Of a stretch of DNA of 7,198 nt, positions 4,987-7,198 are shown in pieces. The stretch spans positions 1 through 7,198 of the forward strand of contig DASTKD010000143.1 in assembly GCA_035716135.1 (NCBI GenBank), given 5' to 3'. How positions within the stretch are numbered: the first letter of the stretch is position 1; each line of letters begins with the position of its first letter. The translations under genes were made by a program, and so were the position numbers. The DNA is from CF-113 sp035716135. GTDB taxonomy: Bacteria > Chloroflexota > Ktedonobacteria > Ktedonobacterales > Ktedonobacteraceae. The notes beneath the pieces are model-generated. The model searched no databases. It saw nothing but the letters and a program-made list of their open reading frames with translations, and was not told where the DNA came from.

Positions 4987-7198
4987 TTGGACTCCATCGA
5001 GCAGGCGCTTAAAACAAACTTCGGGCATGATGCGTTTCGCGCGGGTCAGCGCCAGATCATCGAGACTATCGTAGCGGGGCAGGACGCCTTTGTGCTGATG
5101 CCGACGGGCGGCGGCAAATCCCTGACATACCAGTTGCCGGCTTTGCTGTTGCCTGGATTGACGATTGTGATTTCGCCGTTGATCGCGCTGATGCACGACC
5201 AGGTTGATCGCCTGCGCGCCAACGGCATCGCGGCCACCTTTATCAACAGTTCGCTCAATCTTGCCGAACAAAGGGAACGCGAGCGGTCAGTCCTCAACGG
5301 GCAGGTGCAGTTGCTCTACGTCGCCCCGGAGCGGCTGGTGACGGGAAACTTCCTGGCGCTGCTCGACCAGGTTGAGCAGAACGTGGGTATATCGCTGGTG
5401 GCAGTGGACGAGGCGCATTGTGTCAGCGAATGGGGGCATGATTTTCGCCCTGAGTATCGACAGATCGGCATACTACGCACACGTTTTCCACATGTGCCAA
5501 TGATGGCGCTGACGGCGACAGCCACCGCGCGGGTGCGCCAAGATATTTTATCGCAACTGGGGCTGCGCGACCCGCTTGTGCATATTGCCAGCTTCAATCG
5601 CCCCAACCTGTCCTATGAAGTACGTGACAAGCGGGGCGCTTTTGGCGAACTGGTATTGCTGCTGCGCGAACTGGCCGGAGAGTCGGTGATCGTGTATTGC
5701 CAGAGCCGTAAAAGCGTGGAAGAACTCAGCACGGCGCTGAACCAGAGCGGCATCGAGTCCCTACCCTACCACGCCGGTTTAAGCGCGGAGCAGCGCACCG
5801 AACACCAGAATCGCTTCATCCGCGATGACGTGCCGGTGTTGGTGGCGACGATTGCCTTTGGCATGGGCATCGGCAAACCGGACGTGCGCGCGGTCATTCA
5901 CTACGATCTGCCGCGCAATCTGGAGGGCTATTACCAGGAATCGGGGCGTGCCGGACGCGATGGCCTGCCCGCGCGCTGCGTCATCTTCTTCAGTCGCGGC
6001 GACCTCATGAAAGTCGAGTACATCATCGCCCAGAAGCCGGACGAGCAGGAGCAGCGCATCGCCCGTCAGCAATTGCAGCAGGTAGTGGCGTATTGTGAAA
6101 GCAGCGTGTGTCGCCGCAAAGCCTTGCTGGCGTATTTTGGCGAGACGCTGGAGGAGCAATGCGGGAATTGCGACACCTGCGCGCGCCCGACCGTGCTGGA
6201 AGATCGCACGAAGGATGCCATCAGGCTGCTATTCTGCATTGCCAAGACGCAGCAACGTTTTGGCATGAAACATGTTATTGATGTGCTGCGCGGCGCGCAG
6301 ACGCAGAAGATACGCGCCAGCGGGCATGACCAGCTTCCTATCTATGGCTATGGCCGGGAATTGAGCGCCGGTGAATGGCTGCGCATTGGCCGCTCGCTCA
6401 TTCACCAGGGCCTGCTCGACGAAACCACCGATGGCTATACGATACCACGCCTGAACGCGCTCTCCTGGGAAATCATCCGCAAGCAACGCACGGTAGAGGT
6501 TGCCGCGCCGGTGAAACCCGCGCAGCCGCGCTTCGAGAAAGCGGGGCGGCGCATGTCTTCCTCCGGGGACAGTGACGAACCAGCCATGCCAGATGCGCCT
6601 GGAACAGAGGAACTATTCCAGCATTTACGCAAACTGCGCAAGCAGATCGCCGACGAACAGGGTGTGCCGCCTTACGTCGTCTTTCCTGATAGCAGCCTGT
6701 GGGAGATGGCCCAACAACGTCCCCAGACAAAAAGCCAGTTCGAGAATATTTCCGGCGTTGGCGCTCGCAAGCTGGAGGCATTCTATTATACTTTCACGAG
6801 TGAGATTTGCGCCTACTGCGAAGAACACGGGCTGGAGATGGAACTGGCAAGGGTCAAGCCTCCAAAGACGAAAGCAGCAGAGAAACCTCCAAAGGAGAGT
6901 ACGCCCTCGTCACCTGCCAACTCGGTCACGCACCAGTTGACACTGGCAATGTTCCAGCAGGGTCTGAGCATGGCCGAAATCGCGCAGAGGCGCAACATGA
7001 GCCGGGGTACCATTCTCACACATCTAACCGAACTACTCGAATCAGGCATACTACTCGAAATGGAGCGCCTGATACGCCCCGAACGCTACGACGTGATTAC
7101 TGAAGCTCTAAAAGAAGTAGGCGGCGAGCTGTTGAAGCCCATTAAAGAATTTCTGGGCGATGAATATTCGTATGATGAGATACGATTAGTGAGAGCGG
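4987..7198 (+). CDS. recQ: RecQ-family ATP-dependent DNA helicase, 3' end beyond window
   Basis: RecQ unwinds DNA 3'-to-5' using ATP in recombination and replication-fork repair. The 737 visible codons show motif 0 FRAGQRQIIETI, Walker A PTGGGKS (K44), DEAH (141-144) followed by CVSEWGHDFRPEY, motif III LTATAT (175-180), motif V VATIAFGMGIGKP (286-298) and motif VI QESGRAGRDG (317-326). The zinc-binding cysteines are C375, C392, C395 and C398, spaced as in E. coli RecQ. An RQC winged helix (about 405-502), an HRDC domain (about 539-616), a Lys/Pro-rich linker and a C-terminal helix-turn-helix domain like HTH_40 (from about 646) follow. Translation starts at TTG 4987: an in-frame TAA lies immediately before it, a ribosome-binding site is 10 nt upstream, and motif 0 begins about 20 residues in. 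No stop codon occurs before the edge, so the gene is 3'-truncated by the window, not broken. Confidence 0.95.
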   Translation, partial: MDSIEQALKTNFGHDAFRAGQRQIIETIVAGQDAFVLMPTGGGKSLTYQLPALLLPGLTIVISPLIALMHDQVDRLRANGIAATFINSSLNLAEQRERERSVLNGQVQLLYVAPERLVTGNFLALLDQVEQNVGISLVAVDEAHCVSEWGHDFRPEYRQIGILRTRFPHVPMMALTATATARVRQDILSQLGLRDPLVHIASFNRPNLSYEVRDKRGAFGELVLLLRELAGESVIVYCQSRKSVEELSTALNQSGIESLPYHAGLSAEQRTEHQNRFIRDDVPVLVATIAFGMGIGKPDVRAVIHYDLPRNLEGYYQESGRAGRDGLPARCVIFFSRGDLMKVEYIIAQKPDEQEQRIARQQLQQVVAYCESSVCRRKALLAYFGETLEEQCGNCDTCARPTVLEDRTKDAIRLLFCIAKTQQRFGMKHVIDVLRGAQTQKIRASGHDQLPIYGYGRELSAGEWLRIGRSLIHQGLLDETTDGYTIPRLNALSWEIIRKQRTVEVAAPVKPAQPRFEKAGRRMSSSGDSDEPAMPDAPGTEELFQHLRKLRKQIADEQGVPPYVVFPDSSLWEMAQQRPQTKSQFENISGVGARKLEAFYYTFTSEICAYCEEHGLEMELARVKPPKTKAAEKPPKESTPSSPANSVTHQLTLAMFQQGLSMAEIAQRRNMSRGTILTHLTELLESGILLEMERLIRPERYDVITEALKEVGGELLKPIKEFLGDEYSYDEIRLVRA

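Noticed and set aside
4847..5074. 75-codon plus-strand frame starting inside the inverted repeat
   Set aside because: It overlaps the start of recQ in another frame, begins in a non-coding repeat, and shows no domain or ribosome-binding site.
5422..5460. RecQ Glu in CVSEWGHDFRPEY as an unusual substitution for Gln
   Set aside because: SEWGHDFR also occurs in known RecQ-family helicases such as human WRN, so it is not remarkable.

Overview
The window carries four protein-coding genes in a moderately GC-rich bacterial chromosome. On the left is a small WXG100 (ESAT-6-like) gene on the minus strand. It is followed by three plus-strand genes: selB (selenocysteine-specific elongation factor), a membrane-anchored PASTA Ser/Thr protein kinase, and a RecQ-family DNA helicase that runs off the right edge. 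The combination of a WXG100 protein, a PknB-type kinase with PASTA domains and a long Thr/Pro tail, a RecQ with RQC, HRDC and C-terminal helix-turn-helix domains, and hairpin-rich intergenic repeats suggests a Gram-positive-type or monoderm lineage. Chloroflexota (Ktedonobacteria-like) is my best guess. This is inference from gene content, not from a phylogenetic marker.

Layout: 1-120 holds short tandem and hairpin repeats downstream of the WXG100 gene (121-396, minus). 397-609 is a divergent intergenic region with a plausible selB promoter. selB occupies 610-2625. 2626-2832 is a leader region with a 10-bp perfect inverted repeat and a possible weak promoter. The kinase occupies 2833-4716. 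4717-4986 contains a roughly 150-bp imperfect palindrome built from nested hairpins, then a good sigma70-like promoter for recQ. recQ starts at a TTG codon at 4987 and is still open at 7198.

The genes do not form an obvious pathway. selB acts in Sec-tRNA delivery to ribosomes, the kinase in envelope signalling, RecQ in DNA repair and recombination, and the WXG100 protein is a likely type VII-type secretion substrate or partner. Gaps of about 200-270 bp, each with its own candidate signals, suggest separate transcription units. I see no CRISPR array, transposase, tRNA or rRNA, and no clear new multi-gene system. The most notable non-coding signal is a hairpin repeat family present at two loci. 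Its 8-bp stems differ in sequence, but architecture and a CTYGY pentaloop are shared.
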